In this document: one piece after another, positions 8,166 through 21,000 of the stretch
Layout: each line of letters begins with the position of its first letter
Position numbering within the stretch: position 1 is the stretch's first letter
NCBI RefSeq assembly: GCF_002217395.1
Contig: NZ_MUHD01000010.1
Location: 1 to 59,416, forward strand
Origin: Flavobacterium plurextorum
GTDB lineage: Bacteria; Bacteroidota; Bacteroidia; Flavobacteriales; Flavobacteriaceae
DNA: 59,416 bases
Direction of reading: 5' to 3'
Position numbers and translations under genes: made by a program
The notes under the pieces: generated by a model
Database searches by the model: none
Seen by the model: the letters and a program-made list of their open reading frames with translations, nothing else
What the model was told of the DNA's origin: nothing

Positions 8166-11100
8166 ATGAAGAAAATTTTACTATTCATAACTTTATTTTA
8201 CGGTTTTTCAAATGCACTCTATTCTCAGGAACAAAATGAGAATGGAGTTGTTTCGTTTTCAATGCCTATAAGAAATTCTTTAAAGTTCAACAGATATTTA
8301 ATTAACCCAGCGTTTAGTTTTGTTCGAGAAACAAATGCCTATGCAAGTTTTTATAATAAAAGACAATGGGTACAATTTGACAATGCGCCGCAAACTTATT
8401 TGGCGGGTTATTCAGGTCGTTTTAGAGAAAATGAAGCTTTCGCTTTTGGTTTATTTCAACAAAATTATGGTTTAATGACTGTTTTTGGCGGAGTCGGAAA
8501 TTTTGCTCACAACATCGTATTACAAGAAGACAGCAACTTAACATTCGGTTTGAATGTAGGTGTTTATAAAAGCGGATTAGACAGAGGTAAAATCGTTTCA
8601 GATGATATTGAAGTTTTAAACGGAGAATATCCCTCAAATACTTTATTAACTGTTAATCCAGGTATTAATTACGGAACTGCTTTTCTAGATTTCGGATTAT
8701 CGATAAACAACTTAGTGCTTTACAATTTTGGTTCAGGAATGGTAAAGGATGATCCCGAAAGAGCCATACAATTGCATGGAATGTACACCGGTTATTTGGA
8801 TAGTTTTGGTTTTTTTGACAGAAGTAAATTTTCGGGACTTGTAAAAACAGAGATTAAAAAAGATAAAACAGTTATTTCTGGACTTGCTATGCTTGCTATT
8901 CCGCAAGGAGTTTGGGCGCAGGCAGGATATAATACTTTATATGGAATTTCGGCTGGTTTAGGGGTTAATATCTCGCCTAGCATTTCGATCGAATACAATT
9001 ATGAAAGAGGAATGGGAAATTTTACCAATATGGGAGGTTCTCATGAGTTTGCAATTGCATATAAATTTAAAAGTAAAAATTACTATTACGGTGAAGATGA
9101 AGAAGGTTCATTAATAGATCCTGCAAAACCAAAACCAGTAATGGCTAAGAAAACTACAAGTGCTCCAGTTACGAGAGTGAGTGGTGCCGAAACAGCTAGA
9201 TTAGCAGCTGAAGCTAAAGCTATTGCTGATGCAGAAGCAAAACAAGTTAGACTTGCCGCTGCAGAAAAAGTGAAGGCTGATGCCGAAGCCGCAGCAAAAG
9301 CAAAATTAGAAGCAGATAATAAAGCGAAAGCAGATGCGGAAGCTATTAAGATAAAATTAGCAGCCGATGCTAAAGCGAAAGCTGATGCCGCGGCCAGTGC
9401 GAGAGCACAAACCGCAACAGCAAATAGAGCAGTTGCCACAACACAAAAAACACAAACACAATTGGCTGCAGATAAAGCCAGAGCAGATGCTGAAGCGCGC
9501 AGAATTAAACTTGCCGCAGATAATAAAGCAAGAGTTGATGCAGCTGCAGCAGCGAGAGCTCAAGCAATTGCAAATAAACCTGCAGCAGCTAGTGCAGCTC
9601 CACAAAAAACACAGGCTCAGTTAGCAGCTGATAAAGCAAAAGCAGATGCAGAGGCTCTTAAAGTTAAACTTGCGGCTGATGCCAAGACCAAAGCAGATGC
9701 GGAAGCATTAAGAATAAAATTAGCAGCAGATGATAAAGCTAAGGCCGATGCGGCTGAAGCAAAACGAAAAGCGGAAGCTAAAGCGAAAGCAGAAGAAGCA
9801 GATTTACAATCTATACTTGCTGCAGATGCAAAAGCAAAAGCAGATTCGGATGCATTGCAAGCTAAGTTAGCTGCCGAAGCAAAAGCAAAAGCTGCAGCTG
9901 AAGCAAAAACTAAAGCTTCAATTGATGCTGCAAATAAGGCGAAACTTGCATCAGATGCAAAAGCGAAAGCAGCTGCGGATGCGGCCTTAAAAGAAAAATT
10001 AGCTGCCGATGCAAAAGCAAAAGCAGATGCCGAAGCAAGACAAGCATTAATAGCGGCAGAAGCAAAAGCGAAAGCTGATGCCGAAGCTTTAAAAATTAAG
10101 CTGGCTGCAGATGCTAAAGCAAAAGCAGATGCCGAAGCACAAGCAAAATTTGCCGCAGAAGCAAAAGCGAAAGCCGATGCTGAAGCACTTCAAGCAAAAT
10201 TAGTAGCTGATGCTAAAGCAAAAGCCGATGCTCAAGCTAAGCTGGCTGCTGAGGCTAAAGCAAAAGCAGATGCAGAAGCATTACAAGCGAAACTGGCAGC
10301 TGAAGCAAAAGTGAAAGCTGATGCAGAAGCGGAACAAGCGAGATTGGCAGCAGAAGCTAAAGCAAAAGCCGATATGGTCGCATTACAAGCGAAACTAATT
10401 GCCGATGCTAGAGTGAAAGCTGATGCAGAAGCAACTGCGAAAGCAAAGGCAGACGCTGAAGCTAAACAACTACAACAAGCTGAAGAAGCTCGCTTGGCTA
10501 AATTAGCTGCAGATGCAAAAGCGAAAGCCGATGCTGAAGCTCTGAAAGCAAAACAAGCGGCTGAAGAAAAAGCAAAACTTGATGCTGAGGCAAAAGCTAA
10601 AGCCGATGCACTTCAAGCTAAACTTGCAGCAGATGCGAAAGCTAAAGCAGATGCAGAAGCCTTACAAGCGAAACTTGCAGCCGATGCAAAAGCTAAAGCA
10701 GATGCAGAAGCACTACAAGCTAAGTTAGCTGCAGATGCTAAAGCCAAAGCAGATGCTGAAGCTCTTAGAGCAAAACAAGCAGCGGATGAAAAAGCAAAAG
10801 CGGATGCAGAAGCGCGTCAAGCAAAACTAGCAGCTGATGCAAAAGCAAAAGCAGATATGGAGGCGGCTCAGGCTAAATTATTAGCAGATGCCAAAGCTAA
10901 AGCTGATGCAGAAGCGACTGAAAAAATGAAAGCGGAAGAAGAAACGAGACAGTTAAGATTAGCAGAAGAAGCACGTGAAGCAAAATTATTGGCAGATGCG
11001 AAAGCGAAAGCCGATGCTGAAGCTCTTCAGGCAAGATTAGCAGCTGAAGCAGCTGCAAGAGTGGCAGCAACTCCAAAAGACGATACTGCTAAAGCTATTG

Positions 11101-11945
11101 AAAACTTAACACAATCGTTAGAAAGTTCAAGTAAAGTACAGAAAGATTTATTGTCTCAGTTTAATACAACAGTAGCTAATAAACAAAGAGACTTGAACGA
11201 CTTAAGAGAAGAAAACGATTTAAGTGAAAAAGGTATTTATAAAGAGCCAAAACCATTTAAAAGCGTTGCCGCCGAAAACAGTCAGTTAGAAGCTTTAAAA
11301 GGACAGCTTGCTGATGCGAGCAGAATGCAAAAAGAAGAGATTGCAAAGCTGACTAATTTGTACAACGAAAGACTTAAAAAAGTTCCAAATAAAAATGACG
11401 CTTTAAATAAAGCTTATCTAGATAAGATAAATGAGTTAAAAGCAGCACAGTTAAAAATGGAGCAAGACAGTGCGGTTCTGCTTTCGAATTTGGAGCGTAT
11501 TAAGACTGAAACAGAGATTGAGAAAAAACGTAGAATTAAACGTGCAGCTTATGAAAATGATCAAGGAAGATATGCACAGGACGTTGCTGCTCTTAAACGT
11601 ATAAAAGAGACAACAAAATTAAGCAGTACACCATTGAAAGCAAGTGACTTTGATTTTGGTGAAGACCAGTCGAATATGCAGATTATTAAGAATATTAAAA
11701 ATTCTGATAATGGTTATTATTTAATTATTGCTGTTCACAACAGCGTTGAAAAAAGAGATGAATTCTTAAGAAAAGCTGTAGCAGCTGGACGTGCAGATGT
11801 TAATTTCTTCTACAACGTTACAACAAGTAAATATTACATCTATTACGATAAGTTCGATGGATTGCCAGAAGCAACTAAGGCATTAGAAGCTAAAGGATCT
11901 AAACCATATAACGGGAAAATGGCTATCGTAAAAGTGGAGAATTAA
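8166..11945 (+). CDS. sprD: SprD, PorP/SprF-like barrel fused to a long helical rod
   Basis: The 1259-residue product has a signal peptide (cut near ALYSQ) and residues about 20-305 that match the PorP/SprF outer-membrane family (LINPAFS, glycine/aromatic beta-strands). Residues about 340-965 are Ala/Lys/Asp/Glu-rich, with a 17-residue theme LAADAKAKADAEALQAK repeated more than 25 times, as in the TolA helix. A second coiled coil spans about 965-1140. Residues about 1179-1259 (YYLIIAVHNSVEKRDEF to KMAIVKVEN) look like a SPOR fold. I infer an outer-membrane anchor with a periplasmic rod that may touch peptidoglycan. In F. johnsoniae sprD is needed for full gliding. Confidence 0.88.
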   Translation: MKKILLFITLFYGFSNALYSQEQNENGVVSFSMPIRNSLKFNRYLINPAFSFVRETNAYASFYNKRQWVQFDNAPQTYLAGYSGRFRENEAFAFGLFQQNYGLMTVFGGVGNFAHNIVLQEDSNLTFGLNVGVYKSGLDRGKIVSDDIEVLNGEYPSNTLLTVNPGINYGTAFLDFGLSINNLVLYNFGSGMVKDDPERAIQLHGMYTGYLDSFGFFDRSKFSGLVKTEIKKDKTVISGLAMLAIPQGVWAQAGYNTLYGISAGLGVNISPSISIEYNYERGMGNFTNMGGSHEFAIAYKFKSKNYYYGEDEEGSLIDPAKPKPVMAKKTTSAPVTRVSGAETARLAAEAKAIADAEAKQVRLAAAEKVKADAEAAAKAKLEADNKAKADAEAIKIKLAADAKAKADAAASARAQTATANRAVATTQKTQTQLAADKARADAEARRIKLAADNKARVDAAAAARAQAIANKPAAASAAPQKTQAQLAADKAKADAEALKVKLAADAKTKADAEALRIKLAADDKAKADAAEAKRKAEAKAKAEEADLQSILAADAKAKADSDALQAKLAAEAKAKAAAEAKTKASIDAANKAKLASDAKAKAAADAALKEKLAADAKAKADAEARQALIAAEAKAKADAEALKIKLAADAKAKADAEAQAKFAAEAKAKADAEALQAKLVADAKAKADAQAKLAAEAKAKADAEALQAKLAAEAKVKADAEAEQARLAAEAKAKADMVALQAKLIADARVKADAEATAKAKADAEAKQLQQAEEARLAKLAADAKAKADAEALKAKQAAEEKAKLDAEAKAKADALQAKLAADAKAKADAEALQAKLAADAKAKADAEALQAKLAADAKAKADAEALRAKQAADEKAKADAEARQAKLAADAKAKADMEAAQAKLLADAKAKADAEATEKMKAEEETRQLRLAEEAREAKLLADAKAKADAEALQARLAAEAAARVAATPKDDTAKAIENLTQSLESSSKVQKDLLSQFNTTVANKQRDLNDLREENDLSEKGIYKEPKPFKSVAAENSQLEALKGQLADASRMQKEEIAKLTNLYNERLKKVPNKNDALNKAYLDKINELKAAQLKMEQDSAVLLSNLERIKTETEIEKKRRIKRAAYENDQGRYAQDVAALKRIKETTKLSSTPLKASDFDFGEDQSNMQIIKNIKNSDNGYYLIIAVHNSVEKRDEFLRKAVAAGRADVNFFYNVTTSKYYIYYDKFDGLPEATKALEAKGSKPYNGKMAIVKVEN
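9190..11060 (+). repeat. Coding repeat of SprD, Ala/Lys/Asp/Glu-rich
   Basis: About 1.87 kb encode the repetitive helix. The 51-base unit theme (17 codons) is strongly conserved at protein level, but its DNA copies vary widely at third positions (gca/gct/gcc/gcg mixed). This points to old repeats held by selection on the protein rather than a recent slippage array. Confidence 0.8.
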
Positions 11946-11956
11946 AAAATATATAC

Positions 11957-11978
11957 AGCTCTCAGCTATCTGAGAGCT
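11957..11978 (+). other. Perfect hairpin in the sprD-sprB gap
   Basis: The 9-base arm AGCTCTCAG pairs perfectly with CTGAGAGCT around a CTAT loop, 12 bases after the sprD stop. No T-run follows, so complete termination is unlikely. It could be a processing or 3'-end stabilising structure that adjusts sprCD versus sprB mRNA levels. Confidence 0.65.
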
Positions 11979-12039
11979 TACAGAAATAAATGTTTTAAAT
12001 ACTAATTATTTTGCTTTATGACGCCCCTCAGACAGCAAG

Positions 12040-15000
12040 ATGAAAGTAAACAATAGATTGACTATGAAAAAACCTACTATTTTAAGAACGCTGATTTTTG
12101 CCGTTGCAATGTTATTTAATTTTGTGTCCCATTCGCAGAATTTAATAGCATTCGATTCTAAGTTCGATAAGAACTTGAACGAGAATGTATTTTTTAAAGC
12201 TGCAAATCAGCTCGACAACTCAATTAGTTTAAGTGATAAAAAAGAAACGTCAAAAACTGAAGCTGTCGCAGAACTTATTAATCCTATAATTCCGTATGCA
12301 CAAATACCGTATGCAGGGCAAGTTGTAGAATGTCCAAATGATGGAAAAAAACTGCCTAAATTATTTTTATGTGGTGGAAACGATTCTCGACCTATCGACA
12401 TAAAAATAACAGATGCTCAATCTATTGTTTGGGAAAGATTTATTTCTGGAGGTAGTTGTGTCACAGTTTCAAACAGTGATTGTGCTAATGAAAATGCTGC
12501 ACCATCTTGCTGGGTACAAGTCGGAACTGGAAAAGATTTTTTAGCAAACTCTGCTGGACAATTTAGAGTAAAAATAGTAGATAAAGCAGGTGCTCCTAGT
12601 GTTTTCTATTTTAATGTATATCAGAATACTTTAATTCCAACGGCTGTTACTAAAAGCGATATCATTAAAAATAGTTCCGGAACATGTCAAATTGATGGTA
12701 AAATTACCGTTGGTGGTTTCGGAAATGGTTATGAATATAGTTTTACTACAACTGGAGCTCCTGGAAGATGGCAACCAGGTAATACCTTTACTACCAGTAC
12801 TCCGGGTAATTATACTGCTTTTATCAGAATAAAAGATGTAGTTGGGTCATGTGAATTTAAAGTTATAAATCTAGATATTAAAAATGTGACGCTTGCAGTC
12901 ACTACAGAAATTGTTTCACCAAGATGTTTCGATGGTAAAGGAAGTATTAAAGTAATTAAAAATGAAGCCACTAAAGAATATATTTATAATATTTATAAGC
13001 CGGTAAACAGTACAAGTCCTTTAACATTTTACAATACTAAAGTTGGTGAATTTGATTTTACATTTGATGATTTGGATCCTGGTACATACAGAGTAGAAAC
13101 ATTAGATAAGATTACAAAATGTGTGATTGATAATAAAACGAATGTAGTTATACCAAATGCCCCTGCTCAGTTAACATCAACTTTGACTAAGGTTGATTTT
13201 ACACCTTGTAATTCCGGTTCTATTACAGTTACGGCAGGAGGAGGAGTAACTCCTTATCGATATTTAGTTGATATTGATAATGGTGGATTTGTTCAGAACG
13301 GGACAAAAGTAATTACAACAGTAAGACCAGGAGTTTACACAGTGCGTGTTATAGATGCTAATGGATGTTCTATTGATAAAAAAATTACTCTTGATGAAGT
13401 AAATAAACCGGTTTATACAATTACAAAAACCGATGGGGATTGTGCAAATCCTAACGGATTTATAACTGTAGATGTTACAGATAATAATGGATTTGCTCTT
13501 GAGTATAGTATCCTTGGTGGTCCTTATGCGACAGCAACATATACAACTTCTGGATCGGTAAATGGTGCAAAAGAAAGTAAAGTTTATATTAATCTTCCTC
13601 CAGAGAATTATATTATAAGTGTTAGGTACAAAAAATCTGGAGTTAATAGTGGAAGAAGTTGTACGGATCCTGATTTTCCTATTGCAATTGGTCTTACTAC
13701 CGCTTTAACGGCATCTGCAGGAGTAGCAGAATTATCTGGTTGTGGTCCTACAGGAAATGTACAACAAGGAAAGGTTAGAATCACAAATGCTGAGGGAGGT
13801 GTTCCTTTCACAGCACCTAGGGGGCCTTACGAATACAGTTACGATGGTAAAAAAAACTGGACAACTGATAAAGAGGCCTATGTTGAACCTGGTACACATG
13901 TTTTTTACATCAGAGATGCCAAGTGTGAAATTCCTTTAAAAGCAATTACTTTATTGAGTCAGCCTGCCCCGCCAACAATATCAGTTGATAATCCAGTTTT
14001 TAATTGTGATGGTTCCGCAACAACAACTGTAACTGTTAAAAATGAAGGAAGCCCAACGACCCAATTTACTTATGACTATTTTATAGATGGTGCTCTTAAT
14101 ACTAATAATCCAACAAATATTTTTAAAAATGTAACACAAGGAGATCATACGATATCAGTAAGTTATAATGTTGTAAACGTTCCTACTGAAAGTGTTTTGT
14201 TAAATGAAACTTTTGGTGCAGGACCTGATGTTAGTTCTCCTGGTATTAATCCTAATTTTTGTTGGGAGAGACAGGTAGAAGCCACAAAATGTAATAATGA
14301 TAAATTATTTGGTAATGGTGAATATACTGTTACTAGTTCTTTAAGAAACAATCCTTATGGTGGTTGGTGGAGTCCTAAAGATAATACTAGTAAAGGTGCC
14401 AACACTAATGGAAGATTTTTGGCAGTCGATGCTGGAAATGCAATTCCTAATAATGCGGTTCTTTACAGAAAAACCATTAAAGATATTATTCCAAACGTAC
14501 CTATTAAGGTTACGTTTGTTGCTACCAATTTACTTATAAAGACCAATACTCAGCCAGATGCTTCACTTACTGTAGAATTACAAAATGGTTCAGGGGTACC
14601 TTTATCTTCACAATCTACAGGAAAAATACCAAAAACAGAGTCTTGGGTTCCTTATACGAGAACTATTGATCCAGGTAATAATACTACTTTAGATTTTGTA
14701 TTGCGATTAGAGCTTTCTCAGGTTAATGGTATTGATTTCGCAGTTGATGACTTGGTAGTTACCCAAATGCCAAAAGCGTGTAATACAGTAGCTAATTTCC
14801 CGGTTTATGTTGATGGAAGTAAGGCTTTCTTTGCTGGTATAACAGGATATAAAGATGTAAGATGTAGTGGTGAGCAAAATGGAGAAATTACATTATCAGC
14901 TAAAAACTTTGACGCTGCAAAAGGATTCCAATATTTGGTAGCAGGTGATCCTGCTGGCTGGCAGACTGTAATCCCAGTTCCTGCTGCAACAAGCGGTAGT

Positions 15001-18000
15001 ATAACGTTGAAAAATTTAGCCAGTAAAATTTACAACATTAGTATTCGTTACGATAACACAGCTGGCAGTTGTGTTTTTCCAGTAGCTCAGGAAATTAAAT
15101 CTCCAAAAAAATTAAAAGTAGATGCTTGGGTAGAGCAGGTATTAAAATGTTCCGCTGGAGCAATTATTAAGGCTAAGGCAAGTGATGGAACTCCTGGTTA
15201 TAAATATGAATTAAGAGAAACAGACGGTGTAACGGTTGTAAAAGCTTTTCAGGATTCAGATACATTTCTAGATATTAAAATAACTGGAAATTATAAAGTT
15301 GTAGCCAAAGACTTAAACGATTGTGAGACAGAAGTTTTGGCATCTGTGGATATTGTTGCTCCAGTAAAACCAAAATTAGAGAATATTACATCAAATGTAT
15401 GTTTTGATAAGAACACAGGAACGAATATTACGATAAAAGTTACAGATGGAGTACCAGATTATACCTATACAGTAAAATATAATGGAGGTAATCCAATTGG
15501 GCCAAGTGCAACATTTACCGGACCTAATTTTACCTATAAAGCTGCGAACGAAGGATCTTACGAATTTATAGTTACAGATAGTTTTGGATGCAGCTCAGAT
15601 CCAATTACTCAAGTTATAACTGCTCAATTACTTGCAGTGACTCCCGTTACAACTCCGCTTGATTGCGATCCCGCACCAGCAAATCGTGCAGTAATTACGG
15701 GAACAATCGAAGGAGGTAAAGCACCTTTTACAGTAACAATTACTACTGGAGATAAAACAGGAGATTTGGTGCCGCCTACTACAACTGGAAATACTTTTAC
15801 GTATACTACAGCGGTGGCTGGTAATTATACTTTTACAATTAAAGATGCAAATAATTGTACAACAACCAGCGATGCTAAGATAGAGGCATTGGTTCCAATT
15901 ACATTGTCATCAACAGATGTGAATCCAAAATGCAGCAGTTCTTCTGACGGAACAGTATTATTGAAACCAGGTGGAGGATCGGGTAAATTTACTTACAGTA
16001 GAGATGGAATTTCTTATGACAATACATCATATTATACAGGTCTTAGTGCTGGTGTAGAGTACACTTTTTATGTAAAAGACGACAATAAATGTACAAAAAG
16101 TATAAAGGTTACTTTAACAGCGCCAGATCCAATTAGTGGTACAGCAACAATAACAACTCCGTATACTTGTGACAGCCCTGCTACAATAACTGTTGGCACA
16201 GTAGTTACAGGAGGAAATGGTGTTTACAAATACACGCTGAATAGAAATGGAGTTGCATTAATTACTCAGACGACAAAGGTTTTTGATAATATTTCTGTAG
16301 CAGGAGATTACACAGTAACTATTACAGATAGTAATTCATGTACATTTACAACAACACCAAAATTAACTATTGTAGATTTGAATCCTCCAAAGGGAATGAC
16401 AATTTCGACAACTACAGCAGCTACCTGTCCATTGAAAGAGGGAAGTGTCACGATTACTAATGTTGTTGATGCTACAAATACTCCTTTACCAACTGCAGGT
16501 TTAGAATATAGAATTGTTTCGCCAACAGCAACAGCATTTCAACCAAGTAACGTATTTGATAATATTAAAGCTGGTGTTACTTATAAATTTGAAGTAAGAG
16601 ATGCTAATAAATGTACATTTGAAAAAACGCATTTAATAGATTTGCCTAAAGACTTTACAGTAACAGGTACTCCAACTAATATAAAATGTTTTGGCGCTTC
16701 TGATGGTTCTGCTATATTTACGGTTAGTGGAATGGTTGTAGGTACAAGCTACTCATATTCAGTAGATACAACACCACCAATAACAGGATCGGGTACTTCG
16801 ACAACTGATCCTTTTGATATTACTGTTTCTGGATTAGGTGCAGGTTTACATACTATTGCCGTTACAAATTCAGTTACAAAATGCATAGTTAGAGAAAAGG
16901 TAACAGTGGCAGGTCCGGCATCTGCATTAAAATTGGATCCTTCAGATCTTACACATGTTACCTGTAAGGTTTTAGGAACAGCAAAAATTAATGCTGTAGG
17001 CGGATCAGGAACTTATACATACACTGTTACACAAAAAACGCCAGTTGCTGGAACAGCAATTATTCAAACGAATGATAATCTGTTTAAAAACTTAGCGGCA
17101 GGAACTTATAGTGTTTCTGTAACCGATGGTACAGGATGTAATGTAGCGGGTACAGATTTTACGATTAACCCTGAAGTAAAACCAATAGCAAGTATTGATG
17201 GATCTTCGGTTTACTGTGCCGGCGGAAGTGGAGCAACTTTAAAAGTAAATCCTAATACACAAACAAATTACACCTACAGCATTAATAAAGGTACATCAAA
17301 AGGTGATGGAACTTTCTCAGGATTAACACCTGGAAAATATACAATTAGAGTTACAGATACATCTACCGGATGTTTTATAGATTTAGATGAAGAAATTATT
17401 GCTATTCCAATTTCAGCTTCAACTAAATTACTGGCAGATCTAGATTGTGATGTAGCTCCAGCTTCTTCGGATGCGTCAATTGAAGTAACAATTTTAGACG
17501 GATATCCAGATTATAAATACAGACATAATACAACAGGAGTTTTTTCTACAGAAGCGTATACTGATGTTGCTGCAGGATCGAATACATTTACTTTTGATAC
17601 CGGAGCTTCTGGAACTCATTATTTTGAAATTACAGATAAAAAAGGTTGTACAACTATTGTTTCTAGAGTAATTAATGTAAAAGAAACGCCTAAAGCAGTT
17701 GCTGCACCAACAAATCCGAAGTGTTATAATGGAACCGATGGTTCTATTGTAGTAACGGCAAGTTTAGGTTTGTCACCTTATACTTATGAAGTTTCAACTA
17801 CTTCTGCAACAACTGGTTTTAGTACAATGCTAACAAATAAACTTAGTAATGTTGGCGCTGGTACTTATTGGATTAAAGTTACTGACTCTAAAAAATGTTT
17901 TGTTGTAGTTTCACAAACACTAACTAATCCAGCAGAATTAACAGCTCATGCAGATGTTACTACTCCATTAACTTGTGGACCATTAAATGGAACGCAATCG

Positions 18001-21000
18001 GCAACAATTACAGTAACAATTGATAATCCAGGAACACCATTTACAGGTCCTAATAAATATTTATACAGTTATAATGGTGTATTACCAGCTGTAACTTCAA
18101 ATACGTATACAACAACTACATCGGGCACTGTTTCGGTCGTGGTATACGATGCTAATAACTGTCCGTTTACAGTCGTTGATTCACCAGTTATTGAGGCATT
18201 AGATGCGCCAAAGAACATGACATTTGTTGCACCGGTACCAGTTACATGCGCGCCGGGTTCTGATAAAACTAATTTAACGGTTAAAGTAGATAACGGTGTT
18301 GCTCCATTTAAATTTGAAATAACAGACACTGATGCCACAGTTGTACCAACAGCTCCTATTGCAACTGGAGTTCTTACACAAGATCATACTTTTAATAGTC
18401 TTGCTCCAGGTAAATACTACTTTAAGGTTACTGATGCTAATAAATGTACTACCGACGGAGAATTTACTATTGATAAACCACTACCCGTTCTGGTAGACGG
18501 TTCATTAGTTTCGAATGTAGTTTGTAAAGGATCATCTGATGGTAAACTTACCTTTACAGTTTCAGGTAATTCAGGAACATTTACTTATGAACTTAGAAAT
18601 AGTGCAAACGCTCTTGTACCTATTATTCAATCTACGCAAACAGTAAATGTGATCGATTATATTGGATTACCAGCAGAAACATATACAATAACAATTACGA
18701 ATCCAGTAACTAAATGTACAGCTTCAAAAACAATAGAAGTAAAAGAAGCTTCAGTGAAATTTGCATTTAATTTACCTACAATAATACCGATTACTTGTTC
18801 ACCTAATAATGGTAAAGTAGTTATTAATACAGTTGGTGGATGGGGTAATAACAGATACACACTTACCTTGCCAAATGGTACTGTAGTAGGACCGCAATCG
18901 AATTCAACATTTAGCAATTTGACTCAGTCAGGAACGTACGGTATCTCTGTTACAGATTTAAGTGGCACTGGATGTACAATTACTAACACATTTGATGTTG
19001 ACGCTCCAATACAACCAGATGCGAGTATTGATGTAGATGCTTCAGATTTGTGTTATGATGAAACAGGAAAAGCAGAAATCGTTGTGATTCCTGCTGCTGT
19101 GTCGCCATCATACAGGTATAATATAAATGATGGAAATTACCAGGTTAGCGGTACTTTCAGTAATCTAATTCCTGGTTCTTATGTTGTCAAGGTAAAAGAT
19201 ATGACTACAGGTTGTATTTTAACATTACCTGCACAAACGATTGAAACAGAGTTAAAATTTAATGCTGGCCTGAATATAGCAGCAGATTGTAAGGGTCAGA
19301 ATACCGAAATTAAAGGTACCGTTTCAGGAGGAAAAGAACCTTATACATATACTGTAACTATAAATGGTACAGTAGATGCAACTGTTAGAACAGTAACAGG
19401 TAAAACGTTTTTATACACAGATCCAAATGCTGCAAACGCATCAATACACACGACTTATTTATTTACTTTAACAGATAATTCTACCGGTAAGTGTAGTGTA
19501 ACTTCTACAGTAGAAGTAGCACCAAAAACAGACCCTGCATTTACAGCTGCTCCAAACTCTACTATTTTATGTAATGGTGCAGAAACTGGTTCTATAACCG
19601 TAACTATTGATCAAAGTAAAGGAATAGGCCCTTATGAGATAAAAGTTGTAAAAGATAATTCGGCTTTAGTTCCCTCAATAGCTGATGTTGATTATGGAAC
19701 TAAAACAACAGGTTTACCAGCAGGAGACTATAAAATTACAGTTACAGATAGTAAAGGTTGTTTTAAAGTTGAAACTGCTAAAATTGAAGAACCAACTAAA
19801 ATTGATTTTAAATTAGTTGATACTCAAATTACATGTATTGGTGGTACTACAGGGACTACTTTTGGCTCTATTGCAGTAACATTACTAACAGGGGGTTCGA
19901 AGAATGCTGCTCCTGCAAAATCAGGGTATACATATACTTTAACAAGTAACACTAGTCCAACCCAAGTTTATAAACCTACTACAAATGAAGATCATGTATT
20001 TCAGATTTTAAATTTTGGTTCTTATGAATTAACTGTTTCTGATATAAATGATTGTTCAGTTACGAAGAAAGTAGACATGGCATCTCCAGTAGATGAAATG
20101 GAGATTGTGGTGGCGCCAGGAACTCCATCATGTACAACAGCAAGCCTAATCGTAACCGCTAAGCCAAAAATAGCTGGGGGACCATATTATTTTGCAAAGT
20201 ATCCATTAGATCCATTAGATCCAAATAAATATGATTATGCAACATATGCTGGCTTATATCAAAGTGCAGACGGAGTTATTCCTACAGTACCAGCTGGAGA
20301 CCCGCTTTTATTACAATCGACTTTTAATAATCTAAAACCAGGAGTAATTTATTCGTTTATTGTTTATGATTTTACGACAAAATGTTATTACTTTAAACAG
20401 GCAGAAGTTGCTACAGAAACAGCATCAACGTTAACTAGTGATGTAAAATCTGCTAATGTAACTTGTACAGGCTTGGGGAATGGAAATGTTTCCTTTACGT
20501 TTGACAATGTGCAAGGAGGTACAGATAAAGTTAAATTTGAAATTTATAATTCGTTAACCAATACGTTAGTTTCTCCACCAGTTAGCGGAACTGTAGTTTT
20601 ACCACTTAAAGGCGCAAACAATGTAGGACCTCTTGTTCCTGGATCTTATTATATTTTGTTTACAGAACAGGATGCTTCTGGTGCTACCGTTTGTGTTAAT
20701 TCATCAAAACCATTTACAATATCACAATCTGTTGTTCCATTAGCACTAGAGGCTAAATCTAATGTAAATGATAATTGTGGATTGAATAAAGGTTTGGTTG
20801 AAGCATTTGCGCGAGGAGGAACTCTTAGAGCTGCAGATGTTGCATTAGGGATAACAGCGCATCCTTATTTGTATCAAATTTATGCTGATACTGGAGCAGT
20901 AGGAGCTATTGATGGTACAGATCCAAATCCTATCGATGAAACAACTTTCACTACAGCGTTTGATGTAGCAACTCAAACCAGTAATACTTTCAATAAAGAA

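Noticed and set aside
9086..9624. Long open frames on both strands inside the SprD repeat region
   Set aside because: They are shadows of the Ala/Lys-rich repeat. Codon bias of the repeat keeps other frames open, and they lack starts, signals or family features.
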